This document shows, in pieces, positions 47,123-55,903 of a stretch of 64,000 nt of DNA. The notes under the pieces are model-generated. The model saw nothing but the letters and a program-made list of their open reading frames with translations. It had not been told where the DNA came from and did not search any database. Position 1 is the first letter of the stretch; every line of letters starts with the position of its first letter. The translations under genes were made by a program, and so were the position numbers. This stretch comes from Methyloversatilis discipulorum (GTDB taxonomy: Bacteria; Pseudomonadota; Gammaproteobacteria; Burkholderiales; Rhodocyclaceae), in the NCBI RefSeq assembly GCF_018780585.1, contig NZ_JADMJL010000025.1, positions 1 through 64,000 on the forward strand, read 5' to 3'.

Positions 47123-48213
47123 CCACCCTGCTCCTGTTCGCGCTCGGCTTGGGCGCACTGATCGCTGGCGCCGAACTTCTGGTGCGCGGCGCCTCGAAAC
47201 TGGCCCTGTCCTTCGGCATCTCGCCGCTGGTGGTCGGGCTCACCATCGTCGCCTTCGGCACCAGTTCGCCGGAAATGGCGGTGTCGGTGCAATCGGCCTG
47301 GGCGGGCAAGACCGATATGGCGGTCGCCAACGTGGTCGGCAGCAACATCTTCAACGTGCTGTTCATCCTCGGACTGTCGGCGCTGATCACGCCGCTGCTG
47401 GTCGACAAGCAGCTGATACGGCAGGAGGTGCCGATCATGATCGGCGCCTCGCTGCTGTTCGCCGGCCTGACGCTGGACGGCGGCCTGTCGCGCGCTGAGG
47501 GCGGTCTGCTGTTCGGTCTGCTGATTGCCTACACCGCCTTCCTGATCGTGCAGAGCCGTCGTCAGAACGCCGGCCTGGGCGAGGAGTACGCGGAAAGCCT
47601 GCACAGCGAGGAGATCGCCGCCCATCCCGAGGCCTGGGACGCCAAGCTGCCGGTGCAGCTGGCCCTGATCGCAGGCGGTCTCGGCCTGCTCGTGCTCGGC
47701 TCCAACCTGATGGTCGACGCCGCCATCGTGTTCGCCCGTCATCTGGGCATCAGCGATACGGTGATCGGCCTCACCGTGGTCGCCGCCGGCACCTCGCTGC
47801 CGGAGGTCGCCGCGTCGATCACCGCGGCACTGCGCGGCCAGCGCGACATCGCGGTCGGCAACGTGGTCGGCAGCAATACCTTCAATCTGCTCGGTGCGCT
47901 CGGCCTTTCCGCCGTGGTCGCACCCGACGACCTCGTCCTCGGCTCGGCCATGCTGTCCTTCGACATCCCGGTCATGGTGGCCGTCTGCATCGCCTGCCTG
48001 CCCATCTTCGCCACCGGCAACCTGATCGCGCGTTGGGAGGGTGGCCTCTTCTTCGCCTACTACTGTGCCTACACGCTCTATCTGATCCTGGCAGCCAAGG
48101 ACCATGACAATCTCGCCGATTACGCATTCGTGATGCAGACCATCGCGCTGCCGTTGACGGCGGTGACGCTGATCGTGATCAGCGTGCGCCACTGGCGGCG
48201 GCCCAGGAGCTAG
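47119..48213 (+). CDS. Na+/Ca2+ exchanger family antiporter (YrbG-like)
   Basis: 364 residues with about ten membrane spans in two inverted halves. The alpha repeats are clear: VGLTIVAFGTSSPEMAVSVQ with NVVGSNIFNVLF and IGLTVVAAGTSLPEVAASI with NVVGSNTFNLLG. It exchanges Ca2+ for Na+ or H+ at the inner membrane. The ATG at 47119 is inside the preceding stop. Confidence 0.93.
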   Translation: MTTLLLFALGLGALIAGAELLVRGASKLALSFGISPLVVGLTIVAFGTSSPEMAVSVQSAWAGKTDMAVANVVGSNIFNVLFILGLSALITPLLVDKQLIRQEVPIMIGASLLFAGLTLDGGLSRAEGGLLFGLLIAYTAFLIVQSRRQNAGLGEEYAESLHSEEIAAHPEAWDAKLPVQLALIAGGLGLLVLGSNLMVDAAIVFARHLGISDTVIGLTVVAAGTSLPEVAASITAALRGQRDIAVGNVVGSNTFNLLGALGLSAVVAPDDLVLGSAMLSFDIPVMVAVCIACLPIFATGNLIARWEGGLFFAYYCAYTLYLILAAKDHDNLADYAFVMQTIALPLTAVTLIVISVRHWRRPRS

Positions 48214-48336
48214 ATACCGGCCCTCCGCGCCGCATCCGCGCGCCGTCAGCATCGTGCAAGCAATCCGCAGGCATACTGGACAGATGAGCCGATCGACGCC
48301 ATTGCCGACCGTACGCCGCACAGGTGCATGTGAACG

Positions 48337-51300
48337 ATGACGCTTCGCCGGCCGACATCGATTGCAGGGCTGCTGATCGTGCTCATCGTCACCACCGTGT
48401 CGGTGCTGCTGACGGCGGTCGGCGCGCTGGCGTATCGCGCATACAGCGTCGCCGAGCAGGGAGAATTCGAACGCTCGATCGAACTGGCCGCCGATCAGCT
48501 CGCGGTCGGGCTGGCGCCGGCGGCCTGGAATCTCGAGTATGAGCAGGTGCGCAAGCTGATGGAGAGCCGCATGCGCGACCGCTCGATCTATGGCGTCGTC
48601 GTGCAGCTGGACACCGCACGTTTTGCACTGCAGCGCAACGAGGACTGGGAACTGCAGTCGGTCGATGGCGACATCGACAGCACGGGCCTGTTCGTCACCG
48701 AGCAGCCGGTGACCTTCGGCGAACAGCGCATCGGCCAGGTGCGCGTCATCGGCAGTCCGCGTTTCGTCGAACAGGACCTGCGCAGCGCACTGGCCACCAT
48801 GGTGCTGTTCACCGTTCTGCTCGATGTGGTACTCACGCTGGCGCTCTATGTCGCGCTGCAGCGCATGGTGCTGCAGCCACTGCGCCTGGTCGAACGCCAC
48901 GCCGACGAGGTGGCACGGCACGGGCGGTCCACCACCGCGCTGGGCGATCTGAGCTTCCTCGGCGAACTGCAGCGGCTGACGCAGTCGGTCGACGCCATGG
49001 TGACGCAACTTGAAGCGCGCAACGCCGAACTCGAACGTTCGAACGAACGCTTCCGGCGGGTGATCCGCCTGCTGCCTCTGCCGATCAGCCTGTTCGATCG
49101 CGACGGCCGCATCCTGTACGTGAACGACTGCTTCGTGGACACCTTCGGCTATACGCTCGAAGACATTCCGGACGCGCACACCTGGTTCGGACTGGCCTAC
49201 CCCGACACGGCCTATCGCGCCGAAGTCCTGCAGACCTGGGGGCAAGAGCTGGCGAGCGCGCAGGGTGCGTCCGGCCTGGTGCGCGCCCGGCCCTATGTGG
49301 TGACCTGCAAGGACGGCAGCCGCAAGATCGTCGAGATCGGCGGCATGCTGGCCGACGACCCCAACATCACGGTACTCAACGACATCACCGACCGCACCCG
49401 GGCCGAAGAGGAACTGGCGCGCCACCGCGACCACCTCGAAGAACTGGTGTCCAGCCGCACGGCTGAGCTCGAAGCGGCCAATCGCCGGCTGGAAGAAACC
49501 CAGTTCGCGCTCGATCATGCGGGCGTCGCGATCCAGTGGATCGACGCCGCCAGCGGCTGTTTCAGCTACGTGAACGATCACGCCTGCACGCTCTACGGCT
49601 ATCCGCGCGAACGTCTGCTCGGCATGCCGGCACACAGCGTGATCGACGACTTCACAGGCGCACGCCTGAGCGCACTCGAACCGGCGCTGCGCGCGCAGGG
49701 CCAGGCACGGATAGAGGCCGATGCGCGACGTGGCGACGGCCGCGTCGTGCCGGTCGAGATCGGCATCTATTTCGATCCGCCGGCCGGCGGCGGTGCGGCG
49801 CACTACATCGCCTTCTCGATCGACATCACCCCACGGCGGGAAGCGGAACAGGCCCTGATCGCGGCGCGCCTCGCCGCCGAAAGTGCGGCGCAGGCGCGCA
49901 GCGAATTTCTGGCCAACATGAGCCACGAAATCCGCACGCCGATGAATGCCGTCATCGGCATGACGCGGCTGGCGCTGCAGACCGAACTGACCGCCAGACA
50001 GCGCAATTTCGTATCGAAGGCCAACGCGTCGGCAGTGGCGCTGCTGGGCATCCTGAACGACATCCTCGATTTCTCGAAGGTCGAGGCGGGCCAGATCACC
50101 ATCGAATCGGTGCCTTTCCGGCTGGACCGCGTATTCGAGTCGCTGCTGTCCGTCGTGTCGCTGCGCGCCGAGGAAAAGAGCCTGGACCTGCTGTTCGACG
50201 TCGCGCCCGACGTACCGCCGGTGCTGGTCGGCGACCCGCTGCGCGTGGGCCAGATACTGACCAATCTGGCCGGCAACGCGATCAAGTTCACCGAGCGCGG
50301 CGAGGTGCTGGTGTCCTGCCGCGTCATTGCGTGCGACAACCGGCATGCGACGCTGGCTTTCGGCGTGCGCGATACCGGCATCGGCATGAATGCCGATCAG
50401 CTGGGCGGCCTGTTCCGCCCCTTCATGCAGGGCGACACCTCGATTTCACGGCGCTTCGGCGGCACCGGTCTCGGCCTCGCGATCAGCCGGCGCCTGGCCG
50501 AGCTGATGGGCGGCACGCTGAGCGCGCACAGCGTGGAAGGCCAGGGCAGTACCTTCACCTTCACCGCACGCTTCGAAACCGGCGAGCTGCCGGACAGTGC
50601 CCGGCGTACGCTGCCGTCGGCACTGCACAAGCGTCGCGTGCTGGTGGTCGACGACAACCCGGAAGCGCTGCAGATCCTCTGCCGCGACCTCGAACATCTG
50701 GGTCTGAGCACCGAGCGCGCGCAGTCAGGGCCGCAGGCGCTCGAACTGCTGCGCAGCCGGCCACCGTTCGCGCTGCTGGTGTGCGACTGGAAGATGCCGG
50801 GCATGGACGGCATCGAACTGATCCGTCGCGTGCAGTCCTGCGACGATCTCGCGCATCCTCCCGCGGTCGTTATGGTGAGCGCCTATGGCGCGGACGACCT
50901 GCAGCAGGCCGGCGCCGGTCTGGCCATCGCCGGCGTACTCACCAAGCCGGCCAGCACCTCGTCGCTCTACGACGCCATCGTTTCGGCGCTCGGTCATCAG
51001 GTCACTGCCGAAGGCAGCAGCGGCGACGCACCCGGCAGCTTCCGCAGCGACGCGCTGCGCGGACGCCGCGTGCTGCTGGTCGAGGACAATCCGATCAACC
51101 AGGAGCTGGGCGTCGAAATCCTGACCGGCGCCGGTGTCCGGGTCACCGTCGCCGAGAACGGTGCCGAGGCGTTGCGACGGCTCGACGCGGAGGAATTTGA
51201 CTGCGTGCTGATGGACGTGCAGATGCCGGTGATGGACGGCCTCGAAGCGACCCGCGAAATACGCCGTCGCGAGCGACTGAACACACTGCCGGTGATCGCG

Positions 51301-52068
51301 ATGACCGCCGGTGCCATGCCCTGGGAACGGGAGCAGACGCGCGCCGCCGGCATGGACGACCATGTGACCAAGCCAGTCGATGTCGACGAATTGCTGCGCA
51401 CGTTGACGCGCTGGCTGGGCAGCATAGCGCCGACGGAGCAGGCCGCGGGCAATTCCGCGCCGACTGCCGGAGCCGCGCCGCTGCTCGACACCGCCGCCGC
51501 GCTGCGCAGCATGAATGGCGCCAGCTCAACCTATCGACGCGTGCTCGGCATGTTCCTCGACAGCGCGGACACCGCGCAGACGCAGCTGAAGCAGGCTTGG
51601 GCAGATCGCGACTTCGACACCCTCGGGCAGCTGGCTCACCGGCACAAGGGCAGCGCGGCCGCGCTCGGCGCGCGTGCCCTGAGCACGGCGCTGAGCGCCG
51701 TGGAGATGGCCTGCCGTGCCGGCGATCCGGCATTGATCGACGCTGCGATGACGGACAGCACACCGGTGTTCGCCGCCACCGTCGAGGCAATGAGGGTGCA
51801 GGCGGACGCCGGCTCGCTCGCCCCACCCTCGACCACCGAACTGGACACGCTGCACGCCCTGCTGAGCAGCAACGACAGCGACGCGCAGGAGGCGATCGCC
51901 CGCCTGCTGACGCGCCCTCAGCCCGCCAACATCCTGCCCGTGCTGCGGCAGATGTCGCGCGCGATGGAGCGCTACGACTTCGACGCTGCCCTGCTGCAGC
52001 TGGCGCAGCTGCGCGCCGCGATCGCCGCTGGCGCAGCGGACGCGAGCGGCGTCGAGGACCTCATCTAG
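48337..52068 (+). CDS. Membrane hybrid histidine kinase (2TM-HAMP-PAS-PAS-HisKA-HATPase-REC-REC-Hpt)
   Basis: 1243 residues. Two membrane segments (about 8-30 and 150-175) flank a periplasmic domain of about 115 residues, followed by a HAMP-like region, two PAS domains (about 240-350 and 390-505), and a kinase with H530 in [29 protein letters not shown] and GGTGLGLAI. Two receivers (LVVDDNPEA with LLVCDWKMPG; LLVEDNPIN with VLMDVQMPVMDG) and an Hpt domain (AHRHKGSAAALGA) end the chain. It is convergent with a secreted double solute-binding protein that may present its ligand. Confidence 0.92.
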   Translation: MTLRRPTSIAGLLIVLIVTTVSVLLTAVGALAYRAYSVAEQGEFERSIELAADQLAVGLAPAAWNLEYEQVRKLMESRMRDRSIYGVVVQLDTARFALQRNEDWELQSVDGDIDSTGLFVTEQPVTFGEQRIGQVRVIGSPRFVEQDLRSALATMVLFTVLLDVVLTLALYVALQRMVLQPLRLVERHADEVARHGRSTTALGDLSFLGELQRLTQSVDAMVTQLEARNAELERSNERFRRVIRLLPLPISLFDRDGRILYVNDCFVDTFGYTLEDIPDAHTWFGLAYPDTAYRAEVLQTWGQELASAQGASGLVRARPYVVTCKDGSRKIVEIGGMLADDPNITVLNDITDRTRAEEELARHRDHLEELVSSRTAELEAANRRLEETQFALDHAGVAIQWIDAASGCFSYVNDHACTLYGYPRERLLGMPAHSVIDDFTGARLSALEPALRAQGQARIEADARRGDGRVVPVEIGIYFDPPAGGGAAHYIAFSIDITPRREAEQALIAARLAAESAAQARSEFLANMSHEIRTPMNAVIGMTRLALQTELTARQRNFVSKANASAVALLGILNDILDFSKVEAGQITIESVPFRLDRVFESLLSVVSLRAEEKSLDLLFDVAPDVPPVLVGDPLRVGQILTNLAGNAIKFTERGEVLVSCRVIACDNRHATLAFGVRDTGIGMNADQLGGLFRPFMQGDTSISRRFGGTGLGLAISRRLAELMGGTLSAHSVEGQGSTFTFTARFETGELPDSARRTLPSALHKRRVLVVDDNPEALQILCRDLEHLGLSTERAQSGPQALELLRSRPPFALLVCDWKMPGMDGIELIRRVQSCDDLAHPPAVVMVSAYGADDLQQAGAGLAIAGVLTKPASTSSLYDAIVSALGHQVTAEGSSGDAPGSFRSDALRGRRVLLVEDNPINQELGVEILTGAGVRVTVAENGAEALRRLDAEEFDCVLMDVQMPVMDGLEATREIRRRERLNTLPVIAMTAGAMPWEREQTRAAGMDDHVTKPVDVDELLRTLTRWLGSIAPTEQAAGNSAPTAGAAPLLDTAAALRSMNGASSTYRRVLGMFLDSADTAQTQLKQAWADRDFDTLGQLAHRHKGSAAALGARALSTALSAVEMACRAGDPALIDAAMTDSTPVFAATVEAMRVQADAGSLAPPSTTELDTLHALLSSNDSDAQEAIARLLTRPQPANILPVLRQMSRAMERYDFDAALLQLAQLRAAIAAGAADASGVEDLI

Positions 52069-52076
52069 GGCCTCCC

Positions 52077-54125
52077 CTAGCGCTTCAGATAGCCCGAATC
52101 ACGCATCAGCCGCGTCACCTCGGCCTGCGATCTGCGCAGCGCGGTATCCACGTCCTGCTCGCCTTGCAGGGCACGCGCCAGCTCGGAGCCGACGGCATGA
52201 CCGATGGCGGGAAATTCCGCGATGCCGACCCACTGTACACCGCTGTAGTGGCGCCCCGGCAGTTGCGTGTGCGAACCGGCGATGGCTTCGTTCACGAAGC
52301 GCGAGAACGGCGCGGCGTCGCGATAGCCGGGTGCATCGTAGGTCGACTGTCGGGTGCCCGGCGGCACCGCGACCCAGCCCCGGCGCGCCGCCACCAGACG
52401 GACGTAATCGGCCGACGTCGCCCACTCGACGAAGCGGCGCGCCAGCGCCTTGTTCGGCGACGAGTCGGGCACCGCCAGCGACCACACCCACAGCCAGTTC
52501 GCGCCGTCCCGGACGCGCTCGACCGGCGCCGGTGCGAAGCCGAGGCTGGCAGCGACCGACGAGGTCCGTGGATCGAACAGCATGCCGGCCGCCACGGTTG
52601 CATCGATCCACATCGCGCAACGGCCGCGGGCAAACAGGTCGAGCGTTTCCGGAAAGCCGTTGAGATGCGCGTCGGGCGGGCCGTAGCGACGCAGCAGATC
52701 GAGGTAGAGCGACGCCGCCTCGCGCCACGGTGCGCTGTCGATCTCCGGTCGCCATTGCGGGTCGAACCAGCGGCCGCCGAAGGTATTCACCATGGTCGTG
52801 AGCACCGGCACGTTCTCGCCCCAACCGGGTCGCCCGCGCAGGCAGATGCCGTAGATGCCCTTGGCCGGGTCGTGCAGCCGCGCCGCCAGTCGCCGGATGT
52901 CGGTATAGGTCGGCTGCGCCGGCATGACGACGTCGGCGGCGCGGAACAGATCGTACCGGTAGAAGGTCATCGAGCTCTCGGCGTAGAAGGGCAAGGCATA
53001 CAGCTCGCCGCGATAGGACAGGCTGTCGCGGACCGGCGCCAGCAGGTCGTCGGCGCGGTAAGCGGTCGGCAGATCGCGGAACGGCGCCAGCCAGCCGCGC
53101 GCGGCCCACAGCGGCGCCTCATAGGAGCCGATGGTCATCACGTCGAACTGGCCGTCGGCAATCGCCAGATCGGTCATCAGACGCGTGCGCAGCGAATTCT
53201 CGTCCAGCACCCGCCATTCGATCTGTACGCCCGGGTTCTGGCGCGTGAATTCGGCGGACAGCGACTTCAGCAGCAGCATGTCCGGATTGTTGACCGTAGC
53301 CACCGTGATCACGTCGCGCCCCGAGCCCTGTGGCTTGCGCACGCTCAGCCCGTGCCGCATCAGGATGTCCTCGACGCGCCCCTCGCGCACCAGCGCCAAC
53401 AGTCCGCGATTGAAATCGGCGCGCAGCCGCTCGTGCCGCGGCGCGCGCCGCGAGAAGGCGACGTGAAAATCGCTGCGGAACAGGGGTGGCCGCAGGAATT
53501 CGAGCTGCCCGATCAGATGCGGGCGGTGCAGGATCATCAGATCACTGGCGCGGAATTTGTCGACCACCATCAGATCGATGCGGCCCAGCGCCAGCTTGTC
53601 CAGGTTCTGCAGATCGCGATCGACGTACTCGCGCTTGAGGAAATCCGCGCCGTCGAACGCGGCCGACACCGATGCGCCGCGCACGGCGCCAAAACGCAGA
53701 TGCGACAGCTGGCGCAGCGTGTCCAGCGGTCGCGTCGCCGCGTCGGCCGGATAGGGAATGGCGAGCGAGCGCTTCTTCAGCAGACCGCCGTTGGCGCCGG
53801 GAAACGGCGCGGACAGCACGAACTCGCTCTCCAGCGAACCGGAGTCAGGCGCCGGCAACAGTCCGTCGACCTGCCCCGAAGCCGCAACACTGCGGGCGCG
53901 TGCCGGCGGATAGAAGCGGATGTCCACCGTGTAGCCGACACGCTCGAAAGCGGTACGCACCAGTTCCGCCACATAGCCCTCGCGTGCGTGCGTCGGACCG
54001 ATATACGGCGACAGTTCGGCAGCGACCAGGCGAACCGTGCCCGCCGCCGTGGCCGCGGATGCGCCGAGCGACAGCGCGACCCCGCACAGCAGGCGCAGGA
54101 GTGAGCGGAACTGGAGCGGACGCAC
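52077..54125 (-). CDS. Secreted fusion of two solute-binding domains
   Basis: 682 residues. A signal peptide (about 1-28) is followed by an amino-acid-type binding domain (about 30-268, RLVAAELSPYIGPT, REGYVAELVRTAFERVGY, ending RVEDILMRHGLSV) and then a sugar-type binding domain (about 275-660, VITVATVNNPDMLLLKSLSAEF, DVMTIGSYEAPLWAARGWL, YRGELYALPFYAESSMTFYR). No permease or ATPase is nearby. The fusion and the convergent hybrid kinase, 8 bp away tail to tail, suggest a sensory rather than transport role. Confidence 0.85.
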   Translation of the reverse strand: MRPLQFRSLLRLLCGVALSLGASAATAAGTVRLVAAELSPYIGPTHAREGYVAELVRTAFERVGYTVDIRFYPPARARSVAASGQVDGLLPAPDSGSLESEFVLSAPFPGANGGLLKKRSLAIPYPADAATRPLDTLRQLSHLRFGAVRGASVSAAFDGADFLKREYVDRDLQNLDKLALGRIDLMVVDKFRASDLMILHRPHLIGQLEFLRPPLFRSDFHVAFSRRAPRHERLRADFNRGLLALVREGRVEDILMRHGLSVRKPQGSGRDVITVATVNNPDMLLLKSLSAEFTRQNPGVQIEWRVLDENSLRTRLMTDLAIADGQFDVMTIGSYEAPLWAARGWLAPFRDLPTAYRADDLLAPVRDSLSYRGELYALPFYAESSMTFYRYDLFRAADVVMPAQPTYTDIRRLAARLHDPAKGIYGICLRGRPGWGENVPVLTTMVNTFGGRWFDPQWRPEIDSAPWREAASLYLDLLRRYGPPDAHLNGFPETLDLFARGRCAMWIDATVAAGMLFDPRTSSVAASLGFAPAPVERVRDGANWLWVWSLAVPDSSPNKALARRFVEWATSADYVRLVAARRGWVAVPPGTRQSTYDAPGYRDAAPFSRFVNEAIAGSHTQLPGRHYSGVQWVGIAEFPAIGHAVGSELARALQGEQDVDTALRRSQAEVTRLMRDSGYLKR

Positions 54126-54259
54126 GGATGCTGCACCTCAGGCCTATGCATAGCGGCCCAGCATATCGCGCTGTCGGCCCGGGCGCATCGCCATTACGAC
54201 ACGCCGGCGCACGATCGCCGCGAGCGACGGACAGGATGGGGATTGAGGGCGCAGAAAGC

Positions 54260-54293
54260 AGAACGGGGACGCCTCGAAAGGCGTCCCCGTTCT
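54260..54293 (-). terminator. Terminator after tRNA-Gly
   Basis: Perfect 14-bp stem AGAACGGGGACGCC / GGCGTCCCCGTTCT with loop TCGAAA, 6 bp past the encoded CCA of tRNA-Gly in the direction of transcription. The U-tract is weak. Confidence 0.75.
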
Positions 54294-54299
54294 GGGTGT

Positions 54300-54375
54300 T
54301 GGAGCGGGAAACGAGGCTCGAACTCGCGACCTCAACCTTGGCAAGGTTGCGCTCTACCAACTGAGCTATTCCCGC
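54300..54375 (-). tRNA. tRNA-Gly (anticodon GCC)
   Basis: Reverse complement gives a complete 76-nt tRNA with encoded CCA: acceptor GCGGGAA, D arm TAGCTCAGTTGGTAGAG, anticodon stem AACCT/AGGTT around TGCCA, T arm GTCGCGAGTTCGAGCC. The 3' 17 bases recur at 54547-54563. This tRNA type is the known integration target of ICEclc-family elements. Confidence 0.97.
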
Positions 54376-54407
54376 GTATCGGCACTTGCGCGCCAACCGA
54401 ATTGTCC

Positions 54408-54481
54408 TGGAGGCGAGGGTCGGAATCGAACCGGCGTCCACGGCTTTGCAGGCCGCTGCATGACCACTCTGCCACCTCGCC
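54408..54481 (-). tRNA. tRNA-Cys (anticodon GCA)
   Basis: Reverse complement gives a 74-nt tRNA with encoded CCA: acceptor GGCGAGG, D arm GGCAGAGTGGTCATGC, anticodon stem GGCCT-GCA-AAGCC region and T arm GCCGGTTCGATTCCG. It is cotranscribed with tRNA-Gly, 32 bp upstream of it. Confidence 0.97.
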
Positions 54482-54511
54482 GGTGGTGCAGCCCGGTCAG
54501 GGGCTGCAAAT

Positions 54512-54540
54512 AAAAAGGGGAAGAAGAACTTCCCCTTTTT
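54512..54540. terminator. Strong intrinsic terminator, remnant of an upstream tRNA-Gly unit
   Basis: Perfect 12-bp stem AAAAAGGGGAAG / CTTCCCCTTTTT with a 5-nt loop and A/T tracts on both sides. It lies 6 bp from the orphan tRNA-Gly 3' end, just as the terminator at 54260 follows the intact tRNA-Gly, so it was probably the native terminator of a second tRNA-Gly gene. Confidence 0.85.
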
Positions 54541-54546
54541 CAAATC

Positions 54547-54563
54547 TTGGAGCGGGAAACGAG
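54547..54563. repeat. ICE attachment site (attR): 17-bp copy of tRNA-Gly 3' end
   Basis: TTGGAGCGGGAAACGAG is identical to 54299-54315, the 3' end of tRNA-Gly(GCC) plus one base. No tRNA body follows; instead mobile-element genes begin. The 3' end of tRNA-Gly is the attB site of ICEclc-type elements. The orientation predicts an intact tRNA-Gly and a tyrosine integrase at the far right end of the element, outside the window. Confidence 0.82.
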
Positions 54564-54952
54564 TCATGCACTAGAGCGCTAAGTCTCTGTTTCCCAATCA
54601 CTTTCTCCACTGTGGTGATCAGCGAAGAACTCAATTATAGCCTTGTTTTTCGCCCTCGGCAACAAAGTTCATCCAACCACTTCCACCAGCGTCCAAGGAT
54701 GATCCATCCACCCGTCGTTACGCCTGATGCGTCCAGCTGCTGAGCGGGTTCGCTATCGAACTCCAACTTGCGACGATCATGACTTGCGCTCGCTCCGCAG
54801 GCAGCGCGGGGTGGTGTCGCGTGGACTACCTGGCACCTGGACGGCTGTAGGACACAACCGCCGGCATCGGAACACCGCAAGTACTCATCTTTACATCGCT
54901 GCGGCTAACTTCGCCGGAGCGCAACGCGGCGCCAGTGTAGTGGCAGCCAGCC
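54564..54952. other. ICE terminal region without a supported gene
   Basis: About 390 bp, less GC-rich than the chromosome to the left. Short open frames occur but none looks coding. It is the extreme end of the element and could hold integrase or excisionase binding sites; I see no clear repeat array. Confidence 0.4.
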
Positions 54953-55453
54953 TCAACGAAGGCGTGCAGCAATCCGGTTCATCTGCTCGATCTCCGCGCG
55001 CTGGCCATCGGAAATCGCTTGGCATAGGTTGACGAGTTCCGGATCTGAGAGCTGCGCCTCGCGGCACATGAGGATCGCTCCCGAATGGTGCGGGACCATA
55101 GACGCGATGAACTGTCGATCGCCGATTCCGGTTTGAGCACGGGTAGCGGCAAAAGAACCGAGTGTGAGAACGGCAAACAAGCCGTACAGCACGAGATTGA
55201 GCCGCCGGTTTGGAAACATGCCGGGCATTGTCGCTAGCATGAAGATGCCCATTGGCGCCCACATAGTGACCGCCATGTAGAGCATGTTGAGATTGTTTCT
55301 GAAGTCCCTGGCGCCGTCGATCATGCTGAACATTACGAAGTACATGACGACGAGGCCCAACACCATGTTCACCCAGAACTTGGCGTATGGTCGGCCGTGC
55401 TTACCCATCTGACCGGATGTGTGATGTTGATGTTCATGGGAATGTTCAGCCAT
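54953..55453 (-). CDS. DUF305 membrane protein with His-rich N-terminus
   Basis: 166 residues. The N-terminal MAEHSHEHQHHTSGQMGKHG is a candidate metal-binding segment. Two or three membrane spans follow (about 28-46, 58-75, 85-103), then a DUF305 domain with SMVPHHSGAILMCREAQLSD. The family is linked to copper and other metal resistance in mobile elements; the exact role is unknown. It is the outermost gene of the element and may be cargo. Confidence 0.85.
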   Translation of the reverse strand: MAEHSHEHQHHTSGQMGKHGRPYAKFWVNMVLGLVVMYFVMFSMIDGARDFRNNLNMLYMAVTMWAPMGIFMLATMPGMFPNRRLNLVLYGLFAVLTLGSFAATRAQTGIGDRQFIASMVPHHSGAILMCREAQLSDPELVNLCQAISDGQRAEIEQMNRIAARLR

Positions 55454-55903
55454 CTCCGTCTCCTATGTGCTGGGGCAACCTGGCAGGGTCACTGGTACTG
55501 CGGCAGATACTTTGTCGATATATCAGCATGTGGAGCGATGCATCACTAACCGCTGATTTCCAGTCCCCAACTGGACGTAGGGGCGTCGAACGCTTCAACT
55601 CGCTGGTCTTGAACCGTCTGGATATCAGACCATACCAAATCGGTCTTGATGGGCTTTGCGCCACCTATGACGCTGGTACCGTGAGCGCCAATATCGAGCT
55701 TGCGTCCTCATCGCTCGATGGGCCGGCAACTGATCGATTCTTGCATATCAAGCAAGACAAGGCCACCTGCGGCGGACGCCAATGGCCTCCTCCGCCTTCG
55801 CTTAGGGCATCGCCTCAAGCGTCCGTCGCAGGCCATAACGACACAACAGCCCTTGGGCAAGAAAGGAGCCGGTGATGTAGCGCACCCGAAAGGAGACGAA
55901 GAC
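55454..55903. other. 450-bp stretch without a supported gene
   Basis: It separates the divergent DUF305 gene and the ICE gene at 55904. Frames that cross it lack ribosome sites and protein-like composition. It should hold promoters for both sides. Confidence 0.4.

Noticed and set aside
54300-54375. The intact tRNA-Gly itself as the integration site of the ICE
   Set aside because: Its 3' end points left, towards chromosomal genes, while the ICE lies to the right. The orphan 17-bp copy at 54547 fits as the site; the target tRNA should be at the far end.
54488-54507. Hairpin GCAGCCC/GGGCTGC upstream of tRNA-Cys as a terminator
   Set aside because: Only 7 bp, no T-run, and a much stronger terminator lies 5 bp away; it may simply be a tRNA processing or leader element.
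55387-55875. 162-codon plus-strand frame in the ICE end region
   Set aside because: Starts inside the DUF305 gene on the other strand, no ribosome site, no family-like sequence.
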